Source of the DNA: Krasilnikovia cinnamomea
GTDB taxonomy: Bacteria; Actinomycetota; Actinomycetes; Mycobacteriales; Micromonosporaceae
Reading direction: 5' to 3'
Length of the DNA stretch: 64,000 nt
Assembly (NCBI RefSeq): GCF_004217545.1
Contig: NZ_SHKY01000001.1
Coordinates: forward strand, 1,922,001 to 1,986,000
Below are positions 34,451 to 42,253 of this stretch, piece by piece (positions within the stretch are counted from its first letter, which is position 1; each line of letters opens with the position of its first letter). The notes under the pieces were generated by a model that was not told where the DNA came from, searched no databases, and saw nothing but the letters and a program-made list of their open reading frames with translations. The translations under genes were made by a program, and so were the position numbers.

Positions 34451-35449
34451 ATGACTGATGCACGGCCTCGGCCGAGTTCCCCCGCAACCCTCGACGTCGT
34501 CCGCTTCAGCAGCCAGGACCCCGAAGAGTTCCGCTCGGTGCTGAACCGGTTCTTCTACCCGGCCGCCGTGGAACTGCCGGACGGATCGAAGCGGTTCCAG
34601 GCGTCCGCCGAAATGATCCAACTCGGACCGATCACGGTCGCGCAGTTCCGGCTCGCGGCGCCCGTGGTGGCCGCCGCGGAGCTGGACGCGTACCACGTGA
34701 CGCTGCCGGCCCGGGGCCGCGTACGGATCCGCCAGGCCGGCCGCGAATACCTCGCCGGGCCCTCCACGGCGGCGGTGTTCGGGCCGACCGGCCGGGCCTT
34801 CGTGCTGCGCGACGGGCCGCCGATGGAGGAGCTGGACATCAAGATCGAGCGGTCCGCCCTGGAGGCGGAGCTGTCCGCGCTGCTCGGCCGCTCGATCGAG
34901 GGCCCGGTCGACCTGCCGCCCACACTGGACCTGTCCGACGGCCCGCGTCTGACCTGGCGCCGACTGGTCCACCTGCTGCGCGACGAGCTGGTACACCCCG
35001 GCAGCCTCCTGCTGCAGCCGCTGATCGCCGAGCAGCTGCGGCACAGCCTGCTCAGCGGCCTGCTGCTGTCGGCCCCGCACCGCTACCTCGCCGAGCTGAC
35101 CACCCCCGCGCCCGCCGGGCCACCGCGCGCGATCCGGCGCGCGCTGGAGGCCATCCACGAGGACCCCCGGCGGCCGTTCAGCGTCGCCGACCTCGCGGCC
35201 GTGGCCCAGGTGAGCGTCCGGTCGTTGCAGGAGGGGTTCCGCCGGCACGTCGGCTGCGCGCCGATGGCGTACCTGCAGCGGGTCCGGCTGGACCGGGCCC
35301 GGGACGCGCTGCGGGTGGCGGACCACTCCCGGGTGACCGTGGCGGCCGTGGCGCACCGCTGGGGCTTCGCGCACCTCGGCCGGTTCGCCTCCGCCTACCG
35401 GGCGCGGTTCGGCGAACCGCCGTCGGTCACCCTGCGGGCCGCCGGTTAA
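34451..35449 (+). CDS. AraC family transcriptional regulator
   Basis: A 332-residue regulator. Residues ~1-200 form an AraC-binding-like domain (cupin-like, FRLAAPVVAAAELDAYHVTLPARG, YLAGPSTAAVFGPTGRAF). Residues ~228-330 hold two helix-turn-helix units: FSVADLAAVAQVSVRSLQEGFRRHVG and VAAVAHRWGFAHLGRFASAYRARFGE, ending as in classic AraC proteins. This N-terminal class often senses small aromatic or amino compounds. Start ATG; ribosome site weak. No obvious operon partner, and the divergent STAS gene may or may not be a target. Confidence 0.9.
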   Translation: MTDARPRPSSPATLDVVRFSSQDPEEFRSVLNRFFYPAAVELPDGSKRFQASAEMIQLGPITVAQFRLAAPVVAAAELDAYHVTLPARGRVRIRQAGREYLAGPSTAAVFGPTGRAFVLRDGPPMEELDIKIERSALEAELSALLGRSIEGPVDLPPTLDLSDGPRLTWRRLVHLLRDELVHPGSLLLQPLIAEQLRHSLLSGLLLSAPHRYLAELTTPAPAGPPRAIRRALEAIHEDPRRPFSVADLAAVAQVSVRSLQEGFRRHVGCAPMAYLQRVRLDRARDALRVADHSRVTVAAVAHRWGFAHLGRFASAYRARFGEPPSVTLRAAG

Positions 35450-35495
35450 CGGCCCGGGAAAGGTCGGCGGCGATCGCCGATTTCACCCGTACGGG

Positions 35496-35852
35496 TTACT
35501 CCCCGGGGTCGCTGCGACGGGGCTGGTTGGGCACCCCGTCGGGCCGGGTCACCCCGTCGCGCGCCCCGAACAGGTGACCACGCGGCGGCACCCACTCCCG
35601 CCAGGGGCCGATCGTCGGGGGCACCAGCGCGGCCACCCCGTCACCGGGCCCGCGCAGTGCCTGCAGGTACGCCACGACCCGTTCCGCGGCCGCCCCGCCG
35701 TCCTCGGCCAGGGTCAGCAGCAGCCCGGCCTCGTCGCCGGACTCGATGCCGTACCGCCTGATCAGGGCAGCGAGACCGGCCAGCGCCCGGACGACCTCGC
35801 TGGCGTCGCGTTCCGCATCGGGCAGGCTGCTCACTGCGGCACATCCCTGCAT
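35496..35852 (-). CDS. hypothetical protein
   Basis: A protein of up to 118 residues without signal peptide or membrane segment. The first half is acidic and helical (DAERDASEVVRALAGLAALIRRYGIESGDEAGLLLTLAEDGG), the second half Pro/Gly-rich (PPTIGPWREWVPPRGHLF). No family recognised. The start is uncertain: the ATG at 35852 has no ribosome site, while a GTG at 35834 overlaps the stop of a 9-codon reading frame that does have one. Confidence 0.55.
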   Translation of the reverse strand: MQGCAAVSSLPDAERDASEVVRALAGLAALIRRYGIESGDEAGLLLTLAEDGGAAAERVVAYLQALRGPGDGVAALVPPTIGPWREWVPPRGHLFGARDGVTRPDGVPNQPRRSDPGE

Positions 35853-35860
35853 GCGCTCAT
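35831..35860 (-). other. possible 9-codon leader peptide coupled to next gene
   Basis: An ATG at 35860 has an ideal GAGGGG site 6-7 nt before it and encodes MSACRDVPQ then TGA. That stop overlaps a GTG (GTGA) in frame with the hypothetical protein. This looks like translational coupling through a mini-ORF. It is too short to test by composition. Confidence 0.35.
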
Positions 35861-36148
35861 GTCGTTCCCCTCGCCGCACGTGCCGGTACCGTCGCCGCCG
35901 GCGCACGGCCGTCGGCACTCGAGCGATCCCCGGAGTACTCCACACGTGACAAGCGGAAAATGTATTCGCCCGGCTACTAACCGTCCATCCGTTGCACGCG
36001 TAAGCGTTGTCCGAATCACGCTCACTTCGATTCGCTGCTGACTGATCGTCCGTTTCCGCACGTCCCCCACCCATGGTGTCGTAGGGTCCACCCGATAGGT
36101 GGGTACTGCAGCGGAGTAGGAAGCACCAGCGATCCGCATGGAGGAGCC

Positions 36149-36439
36149 ATGACCGAATCGAACCGGACTCCCCTGGAGGAGACGGACCAGGTCGCCGACG
36201 CCGTGGCGGACGACGCCGCGGTCGGCGCGTTCATGACCGGCGGCGGCCCCGACGCGGACAGTCCCGCGTTCCTGGCACCGACCGGCGAGCCTCGCATCCG
36301 TACGGGCGCCGACCAGCCCTGGGACCCGGTGGACCTGGCCACGGCGCAGGGCCGCGACCCGACACCGGAGAACATCGAGCGGGCCCGCCGCGAGCTGGAG
36401 CGCGACGGCGCCGCCGCCATCGAGCGCACCGTGCCCTGA
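36149..36439 (+). CDS. small acidic hypothetical protein
   Basis: A 96-residue protein, very acidic, with an ATG after a perfect GGAGGAG site. No signal peptide, membrane segment or Cys. It contains FMTGGGPDADSPAFLAPTGEPRIRTGADQPWDPVDL in separate short conserved-looking blocks (GEPRIRTGADQPWDP is typical of small actinobacterial proteins of unknown role) and a C-terminal helix (TPENIERARRELERDG). Probably intrinsically disordered in its first half. Confidence 0.7.
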   Translation: MTESNRTPLEETDQVADAVADDAAVGAFMTGGGPDADSPAFLAPTGEPRIRTGADQPWDPVDLATAQGRDPTPENIERARRELERDGAAAIERTVP

Positions 36440-36692
36440 CCGCCCGCGACCTCCGCCGGGCGGCCCCTGGGGCGGGCCAGAGCGCGGCCCCGCGGTCCTC
36501 ACGCCCGATCAACGCCTGACCGCGGGATTCGGCGCGGCCGTCGCCGCGGTCGGGTCTGTCGGGGCGCGCGTCGACGCTCATCGGCGGAACGTGCCGACCG
36601 TGCGCCGACGGGGCCGGGTGGGCCTCCGGCACCCCGCGACGGTGCGTCGTGCGCGCGGCGGCACCGACCGGTGGGTCGGCCCGCCGCGCGGC

Positions 36693-37598
36693 TCAGATGG
36701 CCGGGGGCAGGGCGACCGTACGGCCGGTCCGCGCCGACTCCTCGGCCGCGGCGAGGATCGCGGTCACCGTGGCACCGAACCGGACGTCCAGACCCAGCGG
36801 GGGCCCGCCCGCCGCGGCGGCCAGCAGCCCGTCCAGCGCGTTCCGCAGTGCCGCGACCGGCTCCCAGGGCAGCTCCGGCACGTTCGCGACGCCCGCCTCC
36901 CCGGCGAACACGGCCTCCTCCCGGGCCGCCGCGGCCGGCGCGTCGACGGAGAGCGCGAGCGTGCTGATCCCGCCCCCGGCGTGCCGCAGCAGGGCGTGCG
37001 TCATGTCCCGGGCGCCGACCATCGCCGTGACCTCGGTGACCGGGCCGAGCACCGGCAACACGAGCGCGACCGCGTGCGGGCCCACGTCCCACAGGCCGCC
37101 GCTCTCCTGGCGCCAGGGCGACGCGCCGAACGGGTTGCCCTCGGCGTAGATGGAGCCGAGGTGGTCGACCCGGGCCGCCAGCCAGCCGCCGGTGGCGACC
37201 GCGCGGTCGACGAACTCGGACAACTGCGGCATGAACCGCCGGGTGAAGAAGACCGCGGAGGCGAGCTTGCGCTCGGTCACCACGGCGGCGATCTCGTCCG
37301 CCACGGCCGGGCTGAACGCGACCGGCTTGTCCAGCAGCAGGTGCCGGCCCGCCTGCGCGGCGGTGAGCGCGATCGGCGCCTGCACGTCGGGCGGCAGCGC
37401 CACCGCGATGGCGTCCACGTCGGCGATCAGCTCGTCGACGGTCCCGTACGCGAGCGCGCCGTACGACTCGGCCAGCGCGGTGGCCTTGACCTCGTTGCGC
37501 CCCCAGACGCCGACGAACTCGACGCCGTCGTGGGTCGCGAGGGCCGGCGCGTGGGCGAGATGCGCCCATGGGCCCGTTCCGCAGAGTCCGAACCTCAC
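36693..37598 (-). CDS. Gfo/Idh/MocA family oxidoreductase
   Basis: A 301-residue NAD(P)-dependent dehydrogenase. The Rossmann fold begins at once (RFGLCGTGPWAHLAHAPAL), followed by the family Lys in LLLDKPVAF near residue 95 and a C-terminal sheet domain (LAARVDHLGSIYAEGNPF, GGLWDVGPHAVALVLPVLG). These enzymes oxidise sugars, inositols or related alcohols. The GTG at 37598 is chosen for GAAAGGGG upstream and because the fold starts there. It lies divergent from two small membrane protein genes. Confidence 0.88.
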   Translation of the reverse strand: MRFGLCGTGPWAHLAHAPALATHDGVEFVGVWGRNEVKATALAESYGALAYGTVDELIADVDAIAVALPPDVQAPIALTAAQAGRHLLLDKPVAFSPAVADEIAAVVTERKLASAVFFTRRFMPQLSEFVDRAVATGGWLAARVDHLGSIYAEGNPFGASPWRQESGGLWDVGPHAVALVLPVLGPVTEVTAMVGARDMTHALLRHAGGGISTLALSVDAPAAAAREEAVFAGEAGVANVPELPWEPVAALRNALDGLLAAAAGGPPLGLDVRFGATVTAILAAAEESARTGRTVALPPAI

Positions 37599-37674
37599 CG
37601 CCGCGCCCCTTTCGCCGCGAATGCACGCCCTGGCCGAAGCTAACACGCCCACCCTGATCAGTACGCTGTGCCGC

Positions 37675-38040
37675 GTGAACGGTGCTCTGTCGGTGGCGAC
37701 GATCGTCGTCTCGCTCGCTCTGGCGCTCTGGTATCTGGCCCGCGCCGCCCTCAACCGCGCGCCCAGCCGGTTCGACCTGTACGCGATGGCCGCCCTGGGC
37801 GTGCTGGTCACGGTGCTCGTCGTGCTCGCCGTGGTGGGCCTGTTCGACGGGAGCCGGCCGAAGGAGACCGCGACCTTCATCGGGTATCTGATCACCACGA
37901 TCGCCTTCGCGCCGACCGGTGTGGTGCTGGCCCGGATGGAGCCGACCCGGGCCGGGAACGTGATTCTCGCGGTGATCGCCCTGGTGCTGCCGGTCCTGGT
38001 GCTCCGCCTGGAGCAGCTCGCGGCGGTGACCGGTGTCTGA
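37675..38040 (+). CDS. small four-helix membrane protein
   Basis: A 121-residue protein with four predicted membrane helices (VATIVVSLALALWYLARAAL, LYAMAALGVLVTVLVVLAVVG, FIGYLITTIAFAPTGVVLA, GNVILAVIALVLPVLVLRL). The GTG at 37675 is favoured over an upstream ATG since the first helix then starts near the N-terminus; a TACGCT hexamer 8 nt before it could be a -10 for a leaderless mRNA. It overlaps the next gene by 8 bp, so they form a pair. Function unknown. Confidence 0.7.
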   Translation: MNGALSVATIVVSLALALWYLARAALNRAPSRFDLYAMAALGVLVTVLVVLAVVGLFDGSRPKETATFIGYLITTIAFAPTGVVLARMEPTRAGNVILAVIALVLPVLVLRLEQLAAVTGV

Positions 38041-38464
38041 ACCCGCACCGGAGAGGCGGGCCCGGCCCCGGGATGCGGCGCTGGGCAGCGGGCCCGGCCG
38101 GGTCCTGCTGACCGTGTACCTGATCTTCGCGGTGGCCGCGAGCGCCCGTGCGGGCGTGCAGATCGCCACGAAGTTCTCCGAGGCGCCGCTGGCGTACCTG
38201 CTGTCGGCGCTGGCCGCCGTGGTGTACATCGCGGCCACCGTCGGGCTGGCGATCGGCGGGCGCCGGGGCCGGATCATCGCGTGGTGCAGCTGCTCGGTCG
38301 AGCTGGCCGGGGTGCTGGTGATCGGCGCGCTGAGCCTGGCGGACTCGGCCGCGTTCCCGGACGAGACGGTGTGGTCCGGATTCGGCGTGGGGTACGGCTA
38401 CGTCCCGCTGGTGCTGCCGGTCATCGGCCTCTACTGGCTCTGGCGCAACCGCCCCCGCCCCTGA
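38033..38464 (+). CDS. small four-helix membrane protein, partner of previous
   Basis: A 143-residue protein with a short charged N-terminus and four helices (VLLTVYLIFAVAASARAGVQ, YLLSALAAVVYIAATVGLAIG, IIAWCSCSVELAGVLVIGAL, YGYVPLVLPVIGLYWLW). The GTG start lies inside the end of the previous gene (8-bp overlap), pointing to translational coupling and a two-component membrane complex. No family name can be given with confidence. Confidence 0.75.
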   Translation: MSEPAPERRARPRDAALGSGPGRVLLTVYLIFAVAASARAGVQIATKFSEAPLAYLLSALAAVVYIAATVGLAIGGRRGRIIAWCSCSVELAGVLVIGALSLADSAAFPDETVWSGFGVGYGYVPLVLPVIGLYWLWRNRPRP

Positions 38465-38485
38465 TCACCCGACCCGCAGAGGGCG

Positions 38486-38700
38486 GATCTTGATAGGTTT
38501 CGGTCAGCTCCTGACCCCAACTCAACAACGAACCGCCGCCGCCCAACCTACGCCGACCGTGCGCGCGAGATCTTGAAGAATTCGCGTCAGCTCCTCACCC
38601 GAACTCAACAACGAACCGCCGCCGCCCAACCCCCGCCGACCGTGCGCGCGAGATCTTGAAAGTTCAGGTCGGCAGCTCATCCGAACTCAACGACGAGCGG
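38486..38700. repeat. 83-bp tandem repeat (two full units plus partial), REP-like
   Basis: Units start with GATCTTGA at 38486, 38569 and 38652, exactly 83 bp apart; the third is cut off near 38700 by the next gene. Each holds a TCAGCTC core, an AACTCAACAACGAACC stretch and a GACCGTGCGCGCGA end. No CDS covers the block. It is related to the single elements near 17.15 kb and 49.2 kb. Confidence 0.85.
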
Positions 38701-38706
38701 GCGGTG

Positions 38707-40167
38707 TCAGTCGGCGCCGATGGTGTGCGGCAGGAAGTTGCACTGGTCCTTGGTGACCAGGCCCTCGGTGCCGAGGCCCTCACGGATGCCCATCCCGGCC
38801 GGTTCGCCGTCGATCAGCCAGGAGCCGATCACCGGGTGCACCACGCCCTCCAGACCGTCGAACGACGGCAGCTCCAGGAGCTGCTGCACGACGTAGTGGC
38901 CGTCCGCGCCGTACTCCGACGGATTGTCGGTCAGCACCGCACCGTCCTTGATCAGGGTGACCGAGCCACCCTCGCGACCCCAGACCGGCTTTTTCGCGTA
39001 CGAGGTGAGCTTCGCCGCCGACGACGACTCGGCGAAGTACGCGGGCAGCAGGTATTTCGACCGTTCCGGGTCGTCGCCGAACAGCTTCCACAGCACCGGC
39101 AGCAGCGCCTTGTTGCCCAGCAGCGCGGCCGTGTACGGCGGCTCGATCCACACCGTGCCCCGCTTCGACGGGTCGGCCATGTTCCGGAAGAAGGCCTTGC
39201 CGCCCTCCTCGTTCCAGAACCACTCCCACGGGTACAGCATGAAGATCACGTCGATGGGTTCGGCCTTGTGGTCCTGGCCGGGGCCGGGCACGAACACCAC
39301 CCGGTCGCCCGCGACGTCCCAGCCGATCTGGCTCATCGCGATCAGCTCGACCGGAAAGCCCGCCTCCTCGGCGGTGGCCATCAGGTACGCCACGTTCATC
39401 CGGTCCTCGCCGGTGGTCTCGGACGTCTCGTACGCAAAGAAGATCTTGGGTTTTGCGGGGAGCCACGGGCGGGCCTCGCGCAGCTTGGCGATGTTGCGCC
39501 GCCACGCGCCGGGGTTGGCGGGCTCGCCGTCGGCGGCCTCCCAGCCGACCAGGCGGTCGTGGATCGAGTTCCACTGCCGCCACGGGTGCTTCGTCAGGTT
39601 GGTCTGGTCGGCCCAGTGCCACTGGATGACCGCGGCCTCGACCAGCGAGGTCGGGGTCTGCGCGTTGAACTCCAGCAGCCGCGGGGTCGACCCGGCGCCG
39701 TTGTACCAGAGGTCGAAGCGGCCGTAGACGCTCGGCGAGTAGTCCGGGGTCTGCGGCGGGAACCGCAGGTCGAGGTCCTTGTCCTCATGGGTCCAGGTCT
39801 CGGCGTCGCCGTCGAACCAGGTCCGGATGATCTGCTCGTGCGCGAACTCCGGGATGCCGATCCGGGCGAGGAAGCAGCTCTGCGGGCTGCACACCGAGGC
39901 GAGGTAGCCGTCGCGGCGCCCCTGGCGGGTGAGCCGGGGGCACTGCTTGACCATCCAGTCACCCGCCTCCAGGCACATGGCGTGCAGCACCGTGGTGGCG
40001 GTCTCCAGCTCCTCGATCTCGGCCTCGGTGAAATCGTAGTACGGCCCCTCCTGCCAGTACGAGTGCATCGTCCCGTCGGGCAGTTCGGTGTCGTTGTACG
40101 TCAGCCCGAGGCTGAAGTTGGTGAGCCGCCAGCCGTCCCGGACCGGGCCGTACGGAATCCGCCGCAC
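38707..40167 (-). CDS. glutathionylspermidine synthase-like ATP-grasp protein (YgiC-like)
   Basis: A 486-residue protein of the glutathionylspermidine synthase preATP-grasp/ATP-grasp family. Landmarks: YGRFDLWYNGAGSTPRLLEFNAQTPTSL in blocks typical of the N-terminal half (LLEFNAQTPTSLVE), then IFFAYETSE, VIFMLYPWEWFWNEEGG, KALLPVLWKLF, KPVWGREGGSVTLI and a closing GSWLIDGEPAGMGIREG. The family ligates an amine to a carboxylate using ATP; YgiC homologues have no proven substrate. The GTG start is 6 nt after the stop of a lipoprotein gene, giving a YgiB-YgiC type pair. No amidase half is present. Confidence 0.88.
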   Translation of the reverse strand: MRRIPYGPVRDGWRLTNFSLGLTYNDTELPDGTMHSYWQEGPYYDFTEAEIEELETATTVLHAMCLEAGDWMVKQCPRLTRQGRRDGYLASVCSPQSCFLARIGIPEFAHEQIIRTWFDGDAETWTHEDKDLDLRFPPQTPDYSPSVYGRFDLWYNGAGSTPRLLEFNAQTPTSLVEAAVIQWHWADQTNLTKHPWRQWNSIHDRLVGWEAADGEPANPGAWRRNIAKLREARPWLPAKPKIFFAYETSETTGEDRMNVAYLMATAEEAGFPVELIAMSQIGWDVAGDRVVFVPGPGQDHKAEPIDVIFMLYPWEWFWNEEGGKAFFRNMADPSKRGTVWIEPPYTAALLGNKALLPVLWKLFGDDPERSKYLLPAYFAESSSAAKLTSYAKKPVWGREGGSVTLIKDGAVLTDNPSEYGADGHYVVQQLLELPSFDGLEGVVHPVIGSWLIDGEPAGMGIREGLGTEGLVTKDQCNFLPHTIGAD

Positions 40168-40173
40168 GCCGGG

Positions 40174-40578
40174 TCAGCCGCCCGACTTGCTGGACGAGCT
40201 GGTGCCGCCGCCGCCCTTGCCGACCACGCTGGTCTTGATCGTCCCGTTGCCGATCTTGCCGGTGGGCGGCAGGCCGTAGGCCATCCGGGCCGCTGAATCC
40301 TTGTACCCGAACTTGCTGCCGCCCGGGGGGAGCTTGTGGCCGACGGGGTAGCCGGACCGGTACCCGGCGGAGTGCCAGATGAAGAAGCCCGCGCCGCCGT
40401 GGTAGCTGTCGTCGTCGTCGCAGTAGTCCTCGTCGACGACGACGCCGTTGGCGTCGGCGCAGTAGAAACCCTCGTCCTGGTAGTCGTCGCCACTGTCGCA
40501 GGCCGCGACGCCCCCCGCGGCCAGCAGCAGGAAGGTCCCGGTCAGCGACACGCTACGGGAGGTCATCCGTCGGTTCAC
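40174..40578 (-). CDS. lipoprotein, YgiB-like partner
   Basis: A 134-residue lipoprotein. A GTG start (GGAG upstream) leads to a signal peptide with lipobox GVAAC. The mature part begins with acidic/Tyr text (DSGDDYQDEGFYCADANG, DEDYCDDDDSY), passes Gly-rich blocks (HGGAGFFIWHSAGYRSGYP) and ends in a Ser/Gly tail (GTSSSSKSGG). The overall plan, and the ATP-grasp gene 6 nt downstream, match the DUF1190/YgiB-YgiC pair of proteobacteria, though the sequence is short and divergent. It may be an acceptor for modification by the ATP-grasp enzyme; this is inference. Confidence 0.7.
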   Translation of the reverse strand: MNRRMTSRSVSLTGTFLLLAAGGVAACDSGDDYQDEGFYCADANGVVVDEDYCDDDDSYHGGAGFFIWHSAGYRSGYPVGHKLPPGGSKFGYKDSAARMAYGLPPTGKIGNGTIKTSVVGKGGGGTSSSSKSGG

Positions 40579-40645
40579 GATCTGTCGCTCCACCCTTGGT
40601 TCACGGCCGCTCACTTCTTTTTAACGGTCGTGAGCAACCGGCGGC

Positions 40646-41413
40646 TTAGCAGCGCGGCCCGCCTGCGACGTACACGACCTGCCCGGACACGAATCCCGCG
40701 CCCTCGCTGGCCAGGAAGGATACGGTGTGCGCGACGTCCTCGGGGCGACCCGCCCGGCCGACGGGAATTTGACTGATCGCCGCCTTCTCAAAGTCGGCGA
40801 AACTGACCCCGACCCGGGCCGCGGTGGCCGCGGTCATGTCGGTGACGATGAAGCCCGGCGCGACCGCGTTCGCCGTGATCCCGAAGCGGCCCAGCTCGAT
40901 CGCGAGCGTCTTCGTCAGACCCTGGATGCCGGCCTTGGCCGCGGCGTAGTTCGCCTGGCCGCGGTTGCCGAGGGCGGAGGTGCTGGAGAGGCTGATGATG
41001 CGGCCCCAGCCGGCGTCGACCATGTGCTTCTGCACGGCCCGGCTGAACAGGAACGCGCCGCGCAGGTGGACCGCCATGACGGTCTCCCAGTCGTCCTCGG
41101 TCATCTTGAACAGCAGGTTGTCGCGCAGCACCCCGGCGTTGTTGATCAGTACGGTCGGCGGGCCCAGCTCGGCGACCGTCCGCTCGACGGCCGCGGCCAC
41201 GGCGGTCGGGTCGGAGACGTCCGCGCCCACGGCCAGCGCGGTGCCGCCCGCGTCGTGGATGGCGGTGACGGTGGTCGCGCAGGCCGCCTCGTCGAGGTCG
41301 ACGACCGCCACGGCCATGCCGTCGGCGGCGAGCCGGCGGGCGGTGGCCTCGCCGATGCCGCGGGCGGCACCCGTGACGATGGCTACGCGGGTGGGCTGGT
41401 CGGACTGCGTCAT
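40646..41413 (-). CDS. fabG: 3-oxoacyl-ACP reductase type SDR
   Basis: A 255-residue short-chain dehydrogenase with all signatures: TGAARGIGEA cofactor loop, DVSD, NNAG, catalytic Ser in SLSSTSA, YAAAK with Tyr and Lys, and a C-terminal SGQVVYVAGG. Best match in type is FabG-like 3-oxoacyl reductase or acetoacetyl-CoA reductase. The symbol is by family only; a true fatty-acid role is not shown. GGAGG precedes the ATG. Divergent from a DedA gene. Confidence 0.88.
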   Translation of the reverse strand: MTQSDQPTRVAIVTGAARGIGEATARRLAADGMAVAVVDLDEAACATTVTAIHDAGGTALAVGADVSDPTAVAAAVERTVAELGPPTVLINNAGVLRDNLLFKMTEDDWETVMAVHLRGAFLFSRAVQKHMVDAGWGRIISLSSTSALGNRGQANYAAAKAGIQGLTKTLAIELGRFGITANAVAPGFIVTDMTAATAARVGVSFADFEKAAISQIPVGRAGRPEDVAHTVSFLASEGAGFVSGQVVYVAGGPRC

Positions 41414-41560
41414 TGCGGCCTCCGGGCGTGATCTCGGATCGACGGCCGAGCCTAACCCGACGACCGGCCGTCCCCGCGGCGGTGTGACGCATCCGCACGG
41501 CGGCGCATCGACCACGCGGCGGGCGGGTATCAATGGACCTCCCGAGTGAGGAGGTTGTCC

Positions 41561-42229
41561 ATGACCGCCGCCGCCCTGCCGGCCCCCCTGGCGACGGGCC
41601 AGGACCCCGCCGCGACCGGTGGACTGACCGGATGGATCGTCGCCGTGATCGAGTCCCTCGGCGCGCTCGGCGTGGGCCTGCTGGTGGCGCTGGAGAACCT
41701 CGTACCGCCGATCCCCAGCGAACTGGTGCTGTCGGTGAGCGGATACCTCGCCGCGGCGGGCCGGCTGGACGTGGCACTGGTGGCGCTCACGGCCACGGCC
41801 GGCTCCGTGCTCGGCGCGCTCGCGCTGTACTGGCTCGGGCACGCGCTCGGTGAGGACCGGCTGCGCCGCTGGCTGGACCGGATCCCGCTGGTCGACGCGG
41901 GCGACCTGGACCGGGCGGACCGGTGGTTCGAGCGGCACGAGCGCGGCGCGGTGTTCTTCGGCCGGATGGTGCCGGTGGTGCGCAGCCTGGTGTCGATCCC
42001 GGCGGGCGCGAACCGGATGCCGCTCGGCGAGTTCACCATCCTGACCGCGCTGGGTAGCGGCGTGTGGAACGGTCTGTTCATCGCCGGTGGCTATGCGCTG
42101 GGCGAGCGTTGGCAGCAACTCGACCGGTATGCCGCGTGGTTCGACGCCGCGCTGCTGGCGGCGTTCGTGCTCGTGGCCGGCGTGTGGGTGCGGCGCAAGC
42201 TGCGCGAGCGCGCGTCCGCGGACCGCTGA
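41561..42229 (+). CDS. DedA/VTT family membrane protein
   Basis: A 222-residue membrane protein. DedA landmarks: ENLVPPIPSELVL in the first re-entrant region and FFGRMVPVVRSLVSIPAGANRMP in the second, then GSGVWNGLFIAGGYALG. DedA proteins act in lipid-carrier recycling (undecaprenyl phosphate or phospholipid flipping) and envelope homeostasis. The ATG at 41561 is preferred because GAGGAGG lies 7 nt before it. A strong hairpin follows the gene. Confidence 0.92.
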   Translation: MTAAALPAPLATGQDPAATGGLTGWIVAVIESLGALGVGLLVALENLVPPIPSELVLSVSGYLAAAGRLDVALVALTATAGSVLGALALYWLGHALGEDRLRRWLDRIPLVDAGDLDRADRWFERHERGAVFFGRMVPVVRSLVSIPAGANRMPLGEFTILTALGSGVWNGLFIAGGYALGERWQQLDRYAAWFDAALLAAFVLVAGVWVRRKLRERASADR

Positions 42230-42246
42230 GCGATCCGCGGACGCGC
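42210..42246. terminator. bidirectional hairpin terminator
   Basis: A perfect 13-bp stem (42210-42222 with 42234-42246) whose loop includes the DedA stop codon. It sits where DedA and the convergent chitinase operon meet and probably ends both. Confidence 0.7.
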
Positions 42247-42253
42247 GGTCCGC

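Noticed and set aside
33821..35374. 517-residue minus-strand frame joining STAS to upstream text
   Set aside because: Only the last 118 residues form the STAS protein, which has its own GTG and ribosome site. The remainder is antisense to the AraC gene.
36499..38277. 592-residue minus-strand frame
   Set aside because: It is out of frame with the Gfo/Idh/MocA oxidoreductase and antisense to the small membrane proteins, with Arg/Gly shadow composition.
38486..38700. 83-bp repeats considered as a CRISPR array
   Set aside because: The whole period is conserved, so there are no variable spacers, and no cas genes are present.
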